Source of the DNA: Dactylorhiza incarnata
Lineage: Eukaryota; Streptophyta; Magnoliopsida; Asparagales; Orchidaceae
DNA length: 64,000 bases
NCBI GenBank assembly: GCA_033032865.1
Contig: JAWHQI010000064.1
Coordinates: 744,001-808,000, forward strand
Direction of reading: 5' to 3'
The notes under the pieces: model-generated
What the model saw: only the letters and a program-made list of their open reading frames with translations
Databases searched by the model: none
Told to the model about the DNA's origin: nothing
Shown here: one piece after another, positions 23,829 through 35,563 of the stretch
Position numbering within the stretch: the first letter of the stretch is position 1
Layout of the letters: each line of letters begins with the position of its first letter
Made by a program: the position numbers and the translations under genes

Positions 23829-25076
23829 ATGTGGGCTTCATTTAATATTCGTTGTCGTTTGTGTAGAGATATATCTCATGCTAGTGATAGATGTCCAAAG
23901 GGAGATAATGACCCTAACACTCAAGGCCCAGTATATGGAGCACCGACTTCGTCTGGTACTTCATATGGTGTGCGTAAGTCCTATGGCTATTCTTCTAAGC
24001 CTTTACTGGCATACTTCTTTGCGACTTCAGCACCTGTGGTGCCAATGAAGCCAGCATGGCAGTGCTTGTTTTGTCGGAGCACAAATCATGCCTTGAAGGA
24101 TTGTGTCGAGTATCTTCGCCAATTGGACGAGGATGATGAGCCGGATATCCGGATCGTCCCGACTCCTAACTCTGACAGCACACCTTCCACCTCTGATTAC
24201 GTTGATGTATCACCTTCAAGTTTTGAAGGGAATGATGCAGACACGCTCATCAGAGTTGTGGCTGATCTAGGCTCTGACATGGCTAAGCCCATCTCCCCTG
24301 TGCATATATTACCTTGCATGAATTCGATTCTTTGTGAGGAATCGGTGCTTGACTTTTATCCAAGCACTATTCCTCCCACTATTGTGCATACTACTACATT
24401 TGTCTCTGACGACATTATTGAGGATGTTTCGCAGGATAAGGCAGGTGATTTATGTGTTGTGCCTATTCCTATGGAGGAGGATATTTTTCAGGGTGACGAG
24501 GATTCTACCTCAGCACCAGTGGAGGAAGTCCAAATCGTGGAGGAGGCCACAGATGATCCTGCTGAGCCTTGCAGCATTGTCGACAATGTCGGCAATATCT
24601 TACTTCTCCAACCTCTTGGGAGTGAGACCGGGACCACTCCCCCGATTTTTGATCATTTATGTTATTCTTCTCTTTTCTTTCCTGACCCCCCTTCTTCAGT
24701 GTCTGAGCCTGTGCAGGTTGATTCTTCACAGGGACTCCATGAGGACTCGGAGCATGTTGCTCATGCCAATGAGGCGAGCATCCTCTTATGTGAGGAGGTT
24801 GATTCCCCCTCCATGGCGGAAGCTCCACTCATTGCCTTCTCCTCCTGCACCCGTCCTGAAGAAGACGATACCTTGCTGGGCAAGGACATACATTTTGGTG
24901 AGAATAGTGAGGACTCCTCCTCCACTTCTTACTTTCTGCTTCCTCTACCTGTGATGAGCAGGTATTATTATTTAGGTAGAGGAGTAACTGTTCTGTCGCC
25001 GTATCGGTACTCGTTACCGACACGCATATTAGAACAGTTATCTGTACATTTCATTTTTCATACACCCATTAGCTAG
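23829..25076 (+). CDS. Two-zinc-knuckle protein of a short Athila-like element (function unknown)
   Basis: A 415-residue frame starts with MWASFNIR, about 200 bp after the primer site. It has two CX2CX4HX4C knuckles: CRLCRDISHASDRC (residues ~9-22) and CLFCRSTNHALKDC (~77-90). After them come ~320 residues, acidic and rich in Ser, Pro and Thr, with no protease, RT or integrase motif and no visible membrane segment. Knuckles of this type bind RNA, so a packaging role for a non-autonomous element is a reasonable inference. It is not similar to the gag at 32557-34644 beyond the knuckle pattern. An upstream in-frame extension is not evident. The overlapping plus ORF at 24334-24954 is a shadow. 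Confidence 0.6.
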   Translation: MWASFNIRCRLCRDISHASDRCPKGDNDPNTQGPVYGAPTSSGTSYGVRKSYGYSSKPLLAYFFATSAPVVPMKPAWQCLFCRSTNHALKDCVEYLRQLDEDDEPDIRIVPTPNSDSTPSTSDYVDVSPSSFEGNDADTLIRVVADLGSDMAKPISPVHILPCMNSILCEESVLDFYPSTIPPTIVHTTTFVSDDIIEDVSQDKAGDLCVVPIPMEEDIFQGDEDSTSAPVEEVQIVEEATDDPAEPCSIVDNVGNILLLQPLGSETGTTPPIFDHLCYSSLFFPDPPSSVSEPVQVDSSQGLHEDSEHVAHANEASILLCEEVDSPSMAEAPLIAFSSCTRPEEDDTLLGKDIHFGENSEDSSSTSYFLLPLPVMSRYYYLGRGVTVLSPYRYSLPTRILEQLSVHFIFHTPIS

Positions 25077-26820
25077 AACTGTTTTAAATTTGAATAAGTC
25101 GTGCTGGGAAGACAATAACCCCAGTAGTTATCTTACCTTTTCTTGCATTTTTTTTGTCTAGTCAGTTTAGTTAGTTGCATTTCTTTTTTGTTTGTCTATT
25201 TTCTTTTGTTTTTGCAGAGCTCACCCCTGCAGGTTCATTTTCTGGATGGGGATGCTGCAGCTTTGTCTTGGTTTACACACGTCTTCTGGTATGCTCACTT
25301 GTTGAGCATTAGGTAACTTCTCTTCCCCTAGCTTTTATTTTAGTCTTTATTATATATCTTGTATTGGAATGTTTAGATTAAGTCTGGGGTAGAGCTGTTG
25401 TATTTGTTACCCACTACACACACTCAATGTCAATGCATGCTAGAAGTTTTTGTATTTCATTTATCTAGTTTTATTCATTTTTCTTTGCACACCACATCAC
25501 CCACTTGAGCGCGTACTCATCTGTATGCGTGCTCTGAGTTGAATTTAATTCTTCTGCTTATTTGGGAAAGTCTAGGTGCTGGCTTAGGACTATGTAGCGG
25601 AGTAAAATGTTGACTCCAGTAGTGCTCCTAGTCGAGTGCTCGGTTGCATAGAAATTTGTGTAGATTAGACTTCTTTTTATACTTATGGTTTTATATTTTT
25701 TCTATTAGTGTAAATGTTGTTTACTCTACTCAAATGGTGAATCCGGTGTGAATCAAACGGTAGCATAGGGATGTGTGTAAACGATCGCTAGACTCGTATG
25801 GCTTGAGTTGGGAGAAAGGAGAATCTTTCTCGGTGGCTAGAACTTGCCCCAAGCAATTCTTGAAGCATTGGCATAGGATAGTTCTAGTGTGTGAGAATGA
25901 CGTAGGCCATTATTTTGGCCCGGTTGAACTTTTTATTTCATGCCTATCGTCTACCTTTGCTAGCCCCTTTGTGCCTACCCTTTCATTGATTCAGCTCCGC
26001 ATATATCTCACCAAAGCCTAAAAGCCTAACCTAGCCGCACACCCAAATCTGAGCTTTAGTTATAGTTTTATTTACATTTTAGGGGGTGTTGATTGTGTTG
26101 TTTATTATGTGAATTTGTGGATATGCTCATTTGAAAAATTTGCTGAAAGAAAAAGACAAGAAAAATAAAGATAGAAAAAAAATGATTAAAAAAGAGAAAA
26201 AGAAAAATGAGTTTTATTGAAAATCATTTAGAAAAATTATGTATTGGGAGTAGGCGGTGCACACACCTATGTTGCAAAAGTCCAAGTCTGGGAGTGTGGT
26301 GCACTTGTTTATTTATAGTCGTGCGGGTAGCTCTACCTTAAGCTCATGATGGGTTAGGTGTGCTTTGCCTCCATGTTTATTTTTGGTTACCTCACCGTAA
26401 CCCAAGCCCCATCTCTAACCTAAAGTCCTACTGACTCACGCCTTGAACCAATCTATTGTCGTGGAGAGAATGTGACCGGGCGAGCTTATGGTCACCGACA
26501 TCGATGGATTTCGGTGGAGTTTGTCCTGCACCCCAATCTTGAGCAATGATCATCTCAGCGCTTAGTTTACTTTCTCCGTATGCGTGACCGGATGATTCAC
26601 CGTAGTTCACCATTTTGAGTAGTTGTAATATGCTTTTACTCTTTTAGAAATCTATAAACTGTTTGTATAATGAGAAATTTTCTCTATTATTTTTCTTATG
26701 CACGTGAGCATGCGACTTCGCACGGTACTCTGTATTGTAATTTTAAGTCATCTACTTTTCTTTCCCCGTTTGCTTAGAATTTGTTTGCTCGGGACGCGCA
26801 AACAGGTAAGTCTGGGGGTG
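25077..26820 (+). mobile_element. Non-coding 3' internal region and polypurine tract of the short element
   Basis: This is a long stretch without a gene. Blocks such as GGAGAATCTTTCTCGGTGGC and GTGACCGGGCGAGC recur inverted in 30412-32020 and direct in 34766-35563, so it is a conserved non-coding 3' region of this family. An A-rich patch lies at 26140-26215. It ends in the polypurine tract AAGTCTGGGGGTG (26808-26820) beside the LTR. Confidence 0.8.
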
Positions 26821-28482
26821 TAATGAGTCTCATTTATATACACTTTTATGGACTCATCTGGGCTAGTTTTCCTGCTTTTGCACTTCATTTTCAGTTCTTA
26901 ATTGCTTATATTTTACACGTTCGCGCTTTCACTATTAGTGCAATGTCTTGGCCCATTGTGGTGCGCAATTGCGCGCTTTGTTGTTGGAGGCAAGCACAAT
27001 GTGCTCCCCATTCTTTTTATGCGTTTATGCTTGAGCTGGAGGGGTATTCCCAGCTGTGTTGTGGCTGATGCAGGTGGACGGTTCATCCATTTTTTATCCA
27101 GAATTCATGTATGTGTATATCGCACGGTCGTGCATTTTCCTTGACGCACGGTCGTATGTGATCGTGCGTTCTCTTCTGTGGTGGAAAACGATGTTCTGTC
27201 GTTGATCATGCGTCTCTACGCACGGGCAGTTGCCCGTGCGTGAAGGAATCGCACGATCGACCTGTTTAGCCTTATTTTTGGCCATCTGGATTTGTCCGTG
27301 CGTTTTTTACGTATAGTCGGCTTCGACCGTGCGTGAATAAAACGCACGGGCGCGCCTGCTTCTTCTTCCTGGGCTCCTGTACTTTTAATATCGCACGGTC
27401 CACGCACGGTCGTGCGTTTGACCGTGCGGGACCAATTTCTGACCAGTTTTCTATAAAAGCTGCAGATCTCGACCTAATCCGGAGTTCGCCCGATCCATCT
27501 TCTTTCCCGGCCCTAAGGGTTCCAGCTCCTTTCCAGTCTGTCGTTCCATCACCGCCCACCATTTGGAGGTGCTCCAGACACATTCTCGGCTCAAATCTTG
27601 AGCCGGAGCATCCTCTTGGCCGCCTCCATCATCCAAGTGCTTCAAGGAGAGGATTCCACCCTCATCTTCATCGCATCGGACGTGGCCGGATTGTAGTTTA
27701 CCGGAGAAGACGGGTCCATTGGGAGGAAGTGACAGCCCTCCTCTACCCCGGACGATAGTTGGGACCGAGCTAGGACGCGGATTGACAACCCGGCGATTCC
27801 TACCGAGAATCTACAACAAGCCTCTGAATTCGGTCGTATCTCTTGTCTTTTTCTCTACTTGTATGGATGTATATGAATGTAATCTTTACTATTTGATGAT
27901 GTATGTCATTCTAGACTCTTGATTTATAGTGTTATTTTCATAGTTGTGAAAATGCTTATTTGTGTAGAATGTGTTTGAGGTGCGCCACCAAATCTGCCAT
28001 AACCCTCCACTCCATTCTGCTAGCCTACTCTTCCAATACGTGAGCCTACTCTTCCAATCCGCGTGCCTACTCTTCCATTCTCCTCACGAAGCAGTGCGCT
28101 CAAGGCCTGCACAGTTCGATTCCGCACTTATTCACCTCATCCACTTGCCTGCCAGCCATTCTCCTTGCGAAGCGGTGCGCTCAAGGCCTGCCTAGTTTCC
28201 ATCTCGCCAAACGAAGCATTTCATAGCGGCATTGCATAGGAGTAGTTGTAGTTATTTTATTTTATTTACAAAACCAAAATCTTTTTCGTCCGCATTCCAT
28301 CTGCCACAAGGACTTCGATCTCAAGTCCTCCTTGATTTGTAAACTCCACCTTACTGTGTTCCTTCGAGATTCGATACTCGGGGATTCACTCCTCGTTTTA
28401 TATTACTTGAATGATCGGTACACTGGCGTTTCATGCCGCAGTCTCGCTACCGCCTATAGCGGTGTGCTAGATTTGTGCATCA
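26821..28482 (+). mobile_element. Athila-like LTR 'B' (3' LTR of the short element)
   Basis: The LTR is 1662 bp, starts TAATGAG (the family form is TGATGAG) right after the polypurine tract and ends GTGCATCA. It is very close to the reverse complement of 36161-37837 but of a different subfamily from LTR A, although both flank the same internal region. 27120-27430 is packed with CGCACG words. Instead of a target duplication it is followed by primer-site-like AGTTTTTAGCCTTGT and then an inverted LTR end. Confidence 0.87.
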
Positions 28483-28914
28483 AGTTTTTAGCCTTGTTGA
28501 TGCGCAAATCTAGAGTAAAGGCAAGAGATACGACCAAATCCGGAGGCTTGTTGTAGATTCTTGGTAGGAATCGTCGGGTTGTCAATCCGCGTCCTAGCTC
28601 GGTCCCAACTATCTTCCGGGATAGAGGAGGGTTGTCACTTCCTCCCAATGGACCCGTCTTCTCCGGTAAACTACAATCTGGTCACGTCTGATGCGAAGAA
28701 CTCTTTGCTTGGCGATGAAGATGAGGGTGGAATCCTCTCCTTGAAGAGCTTGGATGATGGAGGCGGACGAGAGGATGCTCCGGCTTTGGATTTGCAAGGA
28801 AATGGTGGCCGGAGCGCCTCCTTAAGGTGGGCGGCGATGGAGCGGCGAAAAAGGGGCGGAACTGAAGCTCTGGGAGCGGGAAAGACGATTGATGCGGCAA
28901 CGGCACTAAAAACT
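28483..28914 (-). mobile_element. Inverted LTR fragment 'C' between two degenerate primer sites
   Basis: 28498-28513 is the reversed LTR end (TGATGCGCAAATCTAG). The sequence then jumps to the LTR middle and runs to about 28894; this part is the A subfamily (reverse of ~22680-23060). Degenerate tRNA-Asp primer sites lie at both edges (28483-28497 on plus; 28895-28910 GGCAACGGCACTAAAAAC on minus). It is a rearranged piece, not a whole element. Confidence 0.75.
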
Positions 28915-30411
28915 TGATGCGATTACGGCAAGTGCACCGGTCGTTCAAGTAGTAAAATTGGGAAAGACTCCCCGAATATCGTTCTCAGAGGACTGCAAAT
29001 TGGGTTGTATGAATTCTTGTTAGGGAATTACTTATATAGATTCTTATGTAATTAATAAAAAGAGGGGTTTTGATTTTGGTTTTCCTAGATTAGCAACAGT
29101 GAAAGATAATGCGGGCCTAGAGCTCCGCTTCGCTTGTCGGGATGGAATGCGGGCCGCGATGCCGTGCTTCGGTGAGTGGGTGGACGAGAAGACTAGCGGA
29201 TGGATGTTTTGTAACCAGCGGAATGAGGGTCGTAGGCACCTCGTTGCGGAACACGCAACTAGCAATTGCTAGTGCGGCGCACTACAGAGCGGTGGAGTGG
29301 ATGGCGGACTAGGGCGCTCCTCAAATCTCATAAACCACAACACATTTCACCGAAATGAAATCACAATAACTTAAACACAGTTATGAACATCATCCGTAGG
29401 AAAGTACATCATACCATGAAGAAATCCTAAACTATACACAAAAGGGAAAGAGGTCACCGAAGCTCGAAGACTATGCTGAAGATTCGCGGCCGGAATCGCA
29501 GGGTTGTCAAGCCTCGTCCGTGCTTGGTCTTCAGTTGCGTCCGGGGTACAGAGGAGCTATCACCTTCCTCTACTTTACCCGTCTTCTTCGTGGTCTAGCT
29601 CCAGCTACTCTTATTGGAGATCCCTTGAATGTAACAGAAATCTTTCGTCGATGGCATTCTTGAACTCGTAGATGATGGAGGAGGCCAAGGAGGGAGCTTT
29701 GGCAGAAGATTTGCAGGACAAAGGTTGCCGGAGCTCCTCCTAGGTCAGGCGGTGATGGAGAGGCGAAATGGGCGGAAATACTAAAAACGGCAGAAATTTA
29801 GTCACGCACGGTCGAACGCACGACCGTGCTTTTCCCGTGCGTTATTTAACGAAAAGAAATGCCTTGAGGAAGAAGCAGCAGCGCCCGTACGTTTTACTCA
29901 CGCACGGTCGAAGCCGCCCGTGCGTAAAAACGCATGACCAAATCCAGATTGGCTAAAAACCAGGCGATCATGCGTTTCCTTCGCGCACGGGCAACTGCCC
30001 GTGCGTAAAAACGCACGAACAAAGTCAGATCACCATTTTGCCACCCAAAAGAAGGCGCACGAACGCAGCCGTCCGTGCGTCAAGAAAAACGCACGACCGT
30101 GCGATATAAACAATCATGATTTCTGGGCAAAATGGGATGATCCAACCACCTGCAAAAATAGCAATCCAGCTGGGAATACACTTCCAGCACCAATCAATCA
30201 TAAAAAAGGATTGGGGAGCACCATGTGCTTACCCCCAACAGCATGGAGCGCAAACGCACACCAAAATAGGCCTAAATAGAGCACAAAGCACGTAAGTGCG
30301 CGCAAGTGTGTATAAGAGAAATATAAGCAATAATAGCTCGAAACGGATGTGCACAAGAGTGAAAACTAGCCCGGATGAGTCCATAAAAGCGTATATAAAT
30401 GGGACTCATCA
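28915..30411 (-). mobile_element. Athila-like LTR 'D' (3' LTR of the gag element)
   Basis: It begins TGATGCG and ends GACTCATCA on plus, so TGATGAGTC...CGCATCA on minus. The adjoining CACCCCCAGA at 30412 on is the polypurine tract on minus, marking a 3' LTR. It is only distantly similar to A, B and F outside the CGCACG-rich zone (29805-30100), which is well kept. Confidence 0.82.
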
Positions 30412-32556
30412 CACCCCCAGAATTAACCCCGAGAAAATCATCCCTTATGCGGACGGAAAAATTGATTAGCTGGCTTAACAATTGTAGAAGCGGAGTACCA
30501 TGCGAAGTCGCATGCTCGCGCGCGTAGAAATGCAGTAGAAGAAGTTTTTAATTATACAAGCACTTTGTAATAATCTAAGAACGTACATATATATTATCTC
30601 TACTCAAAAGTTGAATCACGGTGAATCGTCCGGTCTCGCGTAGGAAGAAAGTAAACTGATTGCTGAGGCTAGTATTACTCAAGATCGGTGCTCGGAACAA
30701 CCTCCAATGAAATCCATCAATGTCGGTGGCCATAAGCTCACCCGGTCACACTCTCTCCACGATACTAGTTCGATTCACTGCGTGAGTCAATAGGACTTTA
30801 GGATAAACACAGGACTTGGTATTCGGTAGGGTTTATAATGATAAACATGAAGGTTTCCGCACTTAACCCAAAAGAGCTTGCGCTAAAGAAAACATCCAAG
30901 CACCACAAAAAATAAAAACACGGGTGCACCACACCCCCAGACTTAAACCTGAAAATATGGGTGTGTGCACCGCCTACTCTCAAAACAATTCTTAAAAAGA
31001 TTTTCAATTTGGCTCTTTTCATAACCAAGCATTTTTCTTTCTTTCCTTTTCTTGTTCTAATTTCTTTTTTTCTTCTTTTTTTCTCATAACCTTCTTTTTT
31101 TTCAGCAAATAATCCGAGGAAGCGCACACCACAGTTTCACAAACTTTTTCACTGCATCAACACCCTCAATTAAAATTGATACAACACTCAAGCTCGGATT
31201 GGGAGCGCGACTAGGATTATCTTGCAGGCCTTGGTGAAATAAAAGTTGAGCTGAATCAAGAGACGGGGTAGGCACAAAGGGGCTAGCAAGGATAATGATA
31301 GGGTCGGTATACAAAGCTCAACCTGGCCAAAGCGAAGGCCTACATCATGCTCACACATTAAACTAACTTATACCAATGCTTCGAGAGTCGCTTGGGGCAA
31401 GTTCTTAGCCACCGAGAAAGATAATTCTTCCTCCCGACTCGAGCAATACAAACCTAACAACCGTCTACACACATTCCTACGCTACCGTCGGATTCACACC
31501 GGATTCACCACTTTTGAGTAGAATAAACAATTATTACGCAAATAGAAAAATTACAAAACTAATAGCATAATGAAAAATTTATTCTACACACAAATCTATG
31601 CAAGACGCGAGTACTCGACTAGAGCACTACGAGAGTCAACATTTTACTCCGTCTTACAACCCTGAGCAAGCACAACAATTTTCCCAATCCTACAAAAGAA
31701 ATGAGCTGGACTCGTTACGCGCCTATGATTAAGTGCGCTCTCTAGTGGGTGTTGTGGTGTGCTATGAGAATGAAAAATAACAATAATATTGTAACTTCTA
31801 GTATGTTGTGCTTATGTGCACGTGCAAGTGAGTAACGACAAGCTACTCTCCCCCAGACTTAAATCTAATCATCACATATTATAATGCTAGATTCATAAAA
31901 AGAATTGGGAGGAGAGGTTACCCCATGCTCAGAAATGAGCATACCGAAAGATTGGCGTTAATCTTGAATTCAGCTTCAATGTGTCCGTCATCGATGTCGT
32001 CATACCTGCAAAACGACATCTCAACACGCAGAAACAAAAGCAAAAACAGCAAAATTGGGTCGTCTCCCATAAGCCCTTTTGTTTACCATCCTTAAGGTGG
32101 ACCAAATACCTGTATTAACATTGTAGCAATAGAGTTCAAGCATAATTCTTAGCAATTGTCCAGAATACCATAGAAATAAAACACACAAACAAAGACAAAG
32201 AGATAAAATTAAGCATAAAAGAAGCCGCCGAAACATAAACCCCTGAGACTTCATCACGACTCAGCTCTAGGCTGATTTGTGATGATTCTCCCCAGCCACA
32301 CGAGATGGGAAGGAGGTGAAGGCTTTAGGGCTCAAGGGAGATTTCTCTACCCTGCCCCTAACCTCTTCCTTCTCGTGCCGGAGGGCTGGAAAGCGCGCTG
32401 CATGTAATAATCCGACCTGCTTTAATCTCTCTACAGTGGAAGAGGGCCATCGAGCAATTGGAGCTCAATCAAATTCATTGTTCTGCAGCTTTGGAGCAGC
32501 CAAGGGCGTCATTTCCCCACCCCCTATGGGTGATAGATCTGCCCAACTAACCTGTT
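30412..32556 (-). mobile_element. Non-coding 3' region of the Athila-like gag element (left inverted arm)
   Basis: No gene is seen in 2.1 kb. On minus it matches 25230-26820 in order, and 31840-32015 plus flanking blocks recur as the reverse complement at 34766-35563. A CT-rich stretch lies at 31015-31095. No RT, RNase H or integrase lies between gag-protease and the 3' LTR, so this element is non-autonomous. 32020-32556 is unique and unassigned. Confidence 0.75.
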
Positions 32557-34644
32557 TTAAATGTTACATTTATCTTTAGTTTTCATAGAGTTAATTAAAA
32601 TGTTTTTAGCCATGCCGGCTATGGTGACTTCAGGCTTCGCGGCCTCGCCTCTCTTGTTCAAAGTTTCTTCTTCACTCCTCAGCTCCTTCTTCACTATCTT
32701 CTGTTCCTCCTCCTTTTCCTCAACATTCACTTCTTCACCTTGCTTTTCCACATCTAAACTCAACTCATTAGCAGATTTATTAGTAATAACAGGTAATAAT
32801 ATGATGTCATTGGTTGTCATAGATGGGTGAGTGTGGTGTGTCACCATGGGTGACAAGGTTACACACCCACTAGGGATGTGAATGTTGGCATCACTCTCCT
32901 TCAAGAATGGGGCACCCAGAATAGGAATGGAGTTATTTTCCATGGGGCCCAAGACTTGGAAGTTCGTGATAACCGAAGTTTCATCTATGATTACCTCGAC
33001 GTCTCTAACTTCTCCTTCCGTCTCCACCACCATTCAATTAGCTAGGGTAAGTGACTTTCGATCATCGTTATTGATTTTTAAATTCAGATTTTCAACGTCT
33101 TGCAATGCAAGCACGTTGCGCGATGATCCGGTGTCGTACAGAGCGGTGGTTTCAATGCTGTTAATTTGACATTTCACAATTAACTCGCCCTCATGCCCTT
33201 CATCCGTCTCGGTTATGCTCTTTCCTTGCTCATGGGGATTCTTCTCCGTTGTGCTAGGAAGAGCACCTTGAGTACGCTCGGAAAGCACTTGAGTCAATTG
33301 GCCCACTTGCATTTCCAAGTTTCTCATTGAGGCCGATTGGTTGGCCACATTTGTTTGGGCTATATCTACAAACTTTTCCATCATCTCTTCTAATGTACTC
33401 TTCCTTTGCATCGCAGCACCTTGGTTATAACCCGGATGAGGCGGCCTCAGTTGGCTTCCGGACACTTGAGCATCATATTGATGCTGGCCCGGTTGCCATC
33501 GTTGGCCTGCAGTGTTTTGAGTCCAAGAAAAATTGGGGTGATTTCTCACACCCGGATTATACGTGTTAGAGAAGGGTGCAGTGCGGTTTTGATTTTGGAC
33601 AAAATTAACACTCTCTTCTAAATTGAGATTAGAGAGTTCAGAAGAGATTTCACCTGAGGGACATTCATATGCATGATGTCTGGGGTTCCCACACCCGAGA
33701 CAAGAAATGGCCATCACTGGAGCGGATGAAGAAGCAGGCTTCTTCAGCAATGTGATGCTCTCAGCTGGTGCTCCAGATGTGCATACTTCAAATAGTCCTC
33801 TCGCGTTCCTTGGGTTGTTTCGTCCTGCAGTCCAGAATGAGCTGTGAGACGCGGTGTCTTGTAGAATCCGCAGTGCTTCTTCAGGAGTGTGATTCAGAAG
33901 GGTTCCACCGACAGCAGCATCAATCATAGCCCTATAGTTGGGCTCGATTGCGAAATAGAAGTTCTCCACCAAATTCCATGGTTGAAGTTCATGATGGGGG
34001 CATTTCCGCAGAAGGTCCATGAATCTTTCCCAAGCTTCTGCCAGGGTCTCCTGATCATTCTGCCGGATGATTGCGATTTCCCTTCTCATGCTCACAATTT
34101 TATCAACCGGGTGGAACTTGGAGAGAAATTTTCCTTGCAGCGCATCCCAGGTGGTAGCTATGCCCGGCGGAATTGTATGGAGCCACGCCTTTGCCCTGTC
34201 ACGAAGGGAGAACGGGAATAATCTTAATTTCACCGTGTCGTCCGCAATACCGGCGTACCGGAACGTTCCACAGATCTCTGAGAATTCTGCCAAGTGAAGA
34301 TGGGGGTCTTCACCTGCCATCCCAGAGAACTGGGCATTGTTGCGGATAATGTTCAGGATCGCCGACTTGATCTCGAATTGATTGTTCGTGATGGCTGGGC
34401 CAAAGCCGGGATATACACTCCCCACAGTGGGAGTGGTATAATCCCGCATCGTTCTAGGCCTCGCCCGGGCCACCTCGTTCTCATCAGCCGCATGACCCAC
34501 AGCGGGCGCATTCTCACCCCCAGGGTTAATCTCATTCATGTTGATGTTGAGATCCATGGTCGCAGCAGCACGGCGACGCGCATGCAGCGTCCTCTCAATC
34601 TCAGGGTCGTATTCCACGAACTCTTCAGGGTCTTGCCCCTGCAT
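32557..34644 (-). pseudogene. Athila-like gag and aspartic protease, one in-frame stop
   Basis: From Met 34644 the frame gives 536 residues. They include the gag core (LHLAEFSEICGTFRYAGI, KLRLFPFSLRDRAKAWLHTI, FLSKFHPVD, LAEAWERFMDLLRKCPHHEL, MIDAAVGGTLLNHTPEEA), a C-rich knuckle-like CLGCGNPRHHAYEC, and the protease start GELIVKCQINS with catalytic DTGSS. A TGA at 33034-33036 replaces one codon, and the same frame continues for 158 residues (VVIDETSV-like region, NSIPILGAPFLKESDANI). The stop is in the protease where the family usually has Gly. No RT follows. Apart from that stop, the frame is fully open over 2.1 kb. It is a dead or very recently inactivated copy. Confidence 0.9.
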
Positions 34645-34743
34645 AAACTAACTTACACACAACAAAGAAAAACAGAAAAAATCAAAAACAACAAAGAATT
34701 TTTATAGTAGCTTCCTGGAAAAAAATTCATAAAACGCTAGCAG

Positions 34744-34761
34744 TCCCCGGCAACGGCGCCA
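34744..34761 (-). promoter_or_regulatory. Perfect tRNA-Asp primer binding site
   Basis: On minus it reads TGGCGCCGTTGCCGGGGA, an exact 18-base complement to the tRNA-Asp 3' end with CCA. Unlike the other sites it is not followed by an LTR end: after AAAACTT the sequence switches to an inverted copy of the element's own 3' non-coding region. Confidence 0.93.
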
Positions 34762-34765
34762 AAAA

Positions 34766-35563
34766 CTTATTAGAAGATGTCGTTTTGCAGGTATGGCGAC
34801 ATCGATGGCGGACACATTGAAGCTGAATTCAAGATTAACGTCAATCTTCCGGTATGCTCGTTTCTGAGCATGGGGTAACCTCTCCTCCCAATTCTTTTTA
34901 TGAATCTAGCATTATTATCTGTGATGATTAGATTTAAGTCTGGGGGAGAGTAGCTTGTCGTTACTCACTTGCTCGTGCACATAAGCACAGCATACTAGAA
35001 GTTACAATATTATTGTTATTTTTCATTCTCATAGCACACCACAACACCCACTAGAGAGCACACTTAATCATAGGCGTGTGTGGAGATTTGGTTTGGATTA
35101 TAGGTGTATCAAGCCTTCATGTTTATATTTGTTTACCTCACCATAACCCAAGCCCCATTTAAAACCTAAAGTCCTACCGACTCACGCTTTGAACCAATCT
35201 AATGTCGTGGAGAGAATGTGACCGGGCGAGCATATGGTCTCCGACGCCGATGGATTTCGGTGGAGTTTGTCCGGAACCCCAACTTGGGCAATGCTCGTCT
35301 CAGTGTTTATTTTACTTTCTCCGTATGTGTGACCGGATGATTCATCATGACTCCCATTTTGAGTAGAAGTAATAGGTATTTACTCTATTAGAAATTTATA
35401 AAATATGTGTATAATTAGAAATCTTCTCTATTATTTTTCTATGCACATGAGCATACGACTTCGCATGGTACTACATTTTGTAATTTTTAAGCTAGCTATT
35501 CCATTTTACCACCTGCTTAGGATTTGTTTGCTCGGGACGCGCAAACAGGTAAGTCTGGGGGTG
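34766..35563 (+). mobile_element. Inverted (+) copy of the Athila-like 3' non-coding region (right arm)
   Basis: This plus-strand arm reads GATGTCGTTTTGCAGGTATG... and is the reverse complement of 31840-32015. It then jumps near 35085 (about 900 bp missing relative to the left arm) and ends in the polypurine tract TAAGTCTGGGGGTGG (35549-35563). No LTR start follows the tract; the next bases resemble an LTR end (CCCGCTTATAAGCGGTG). Confidence 0.82.

Noticed and set aside
24334..24954. 206-residue plus ORF inside the two-knuckle gene
   Set aside because: Overlaps the knuckle ORF in another frame, Leu/Arg-rich with no motif; likely a shadow.
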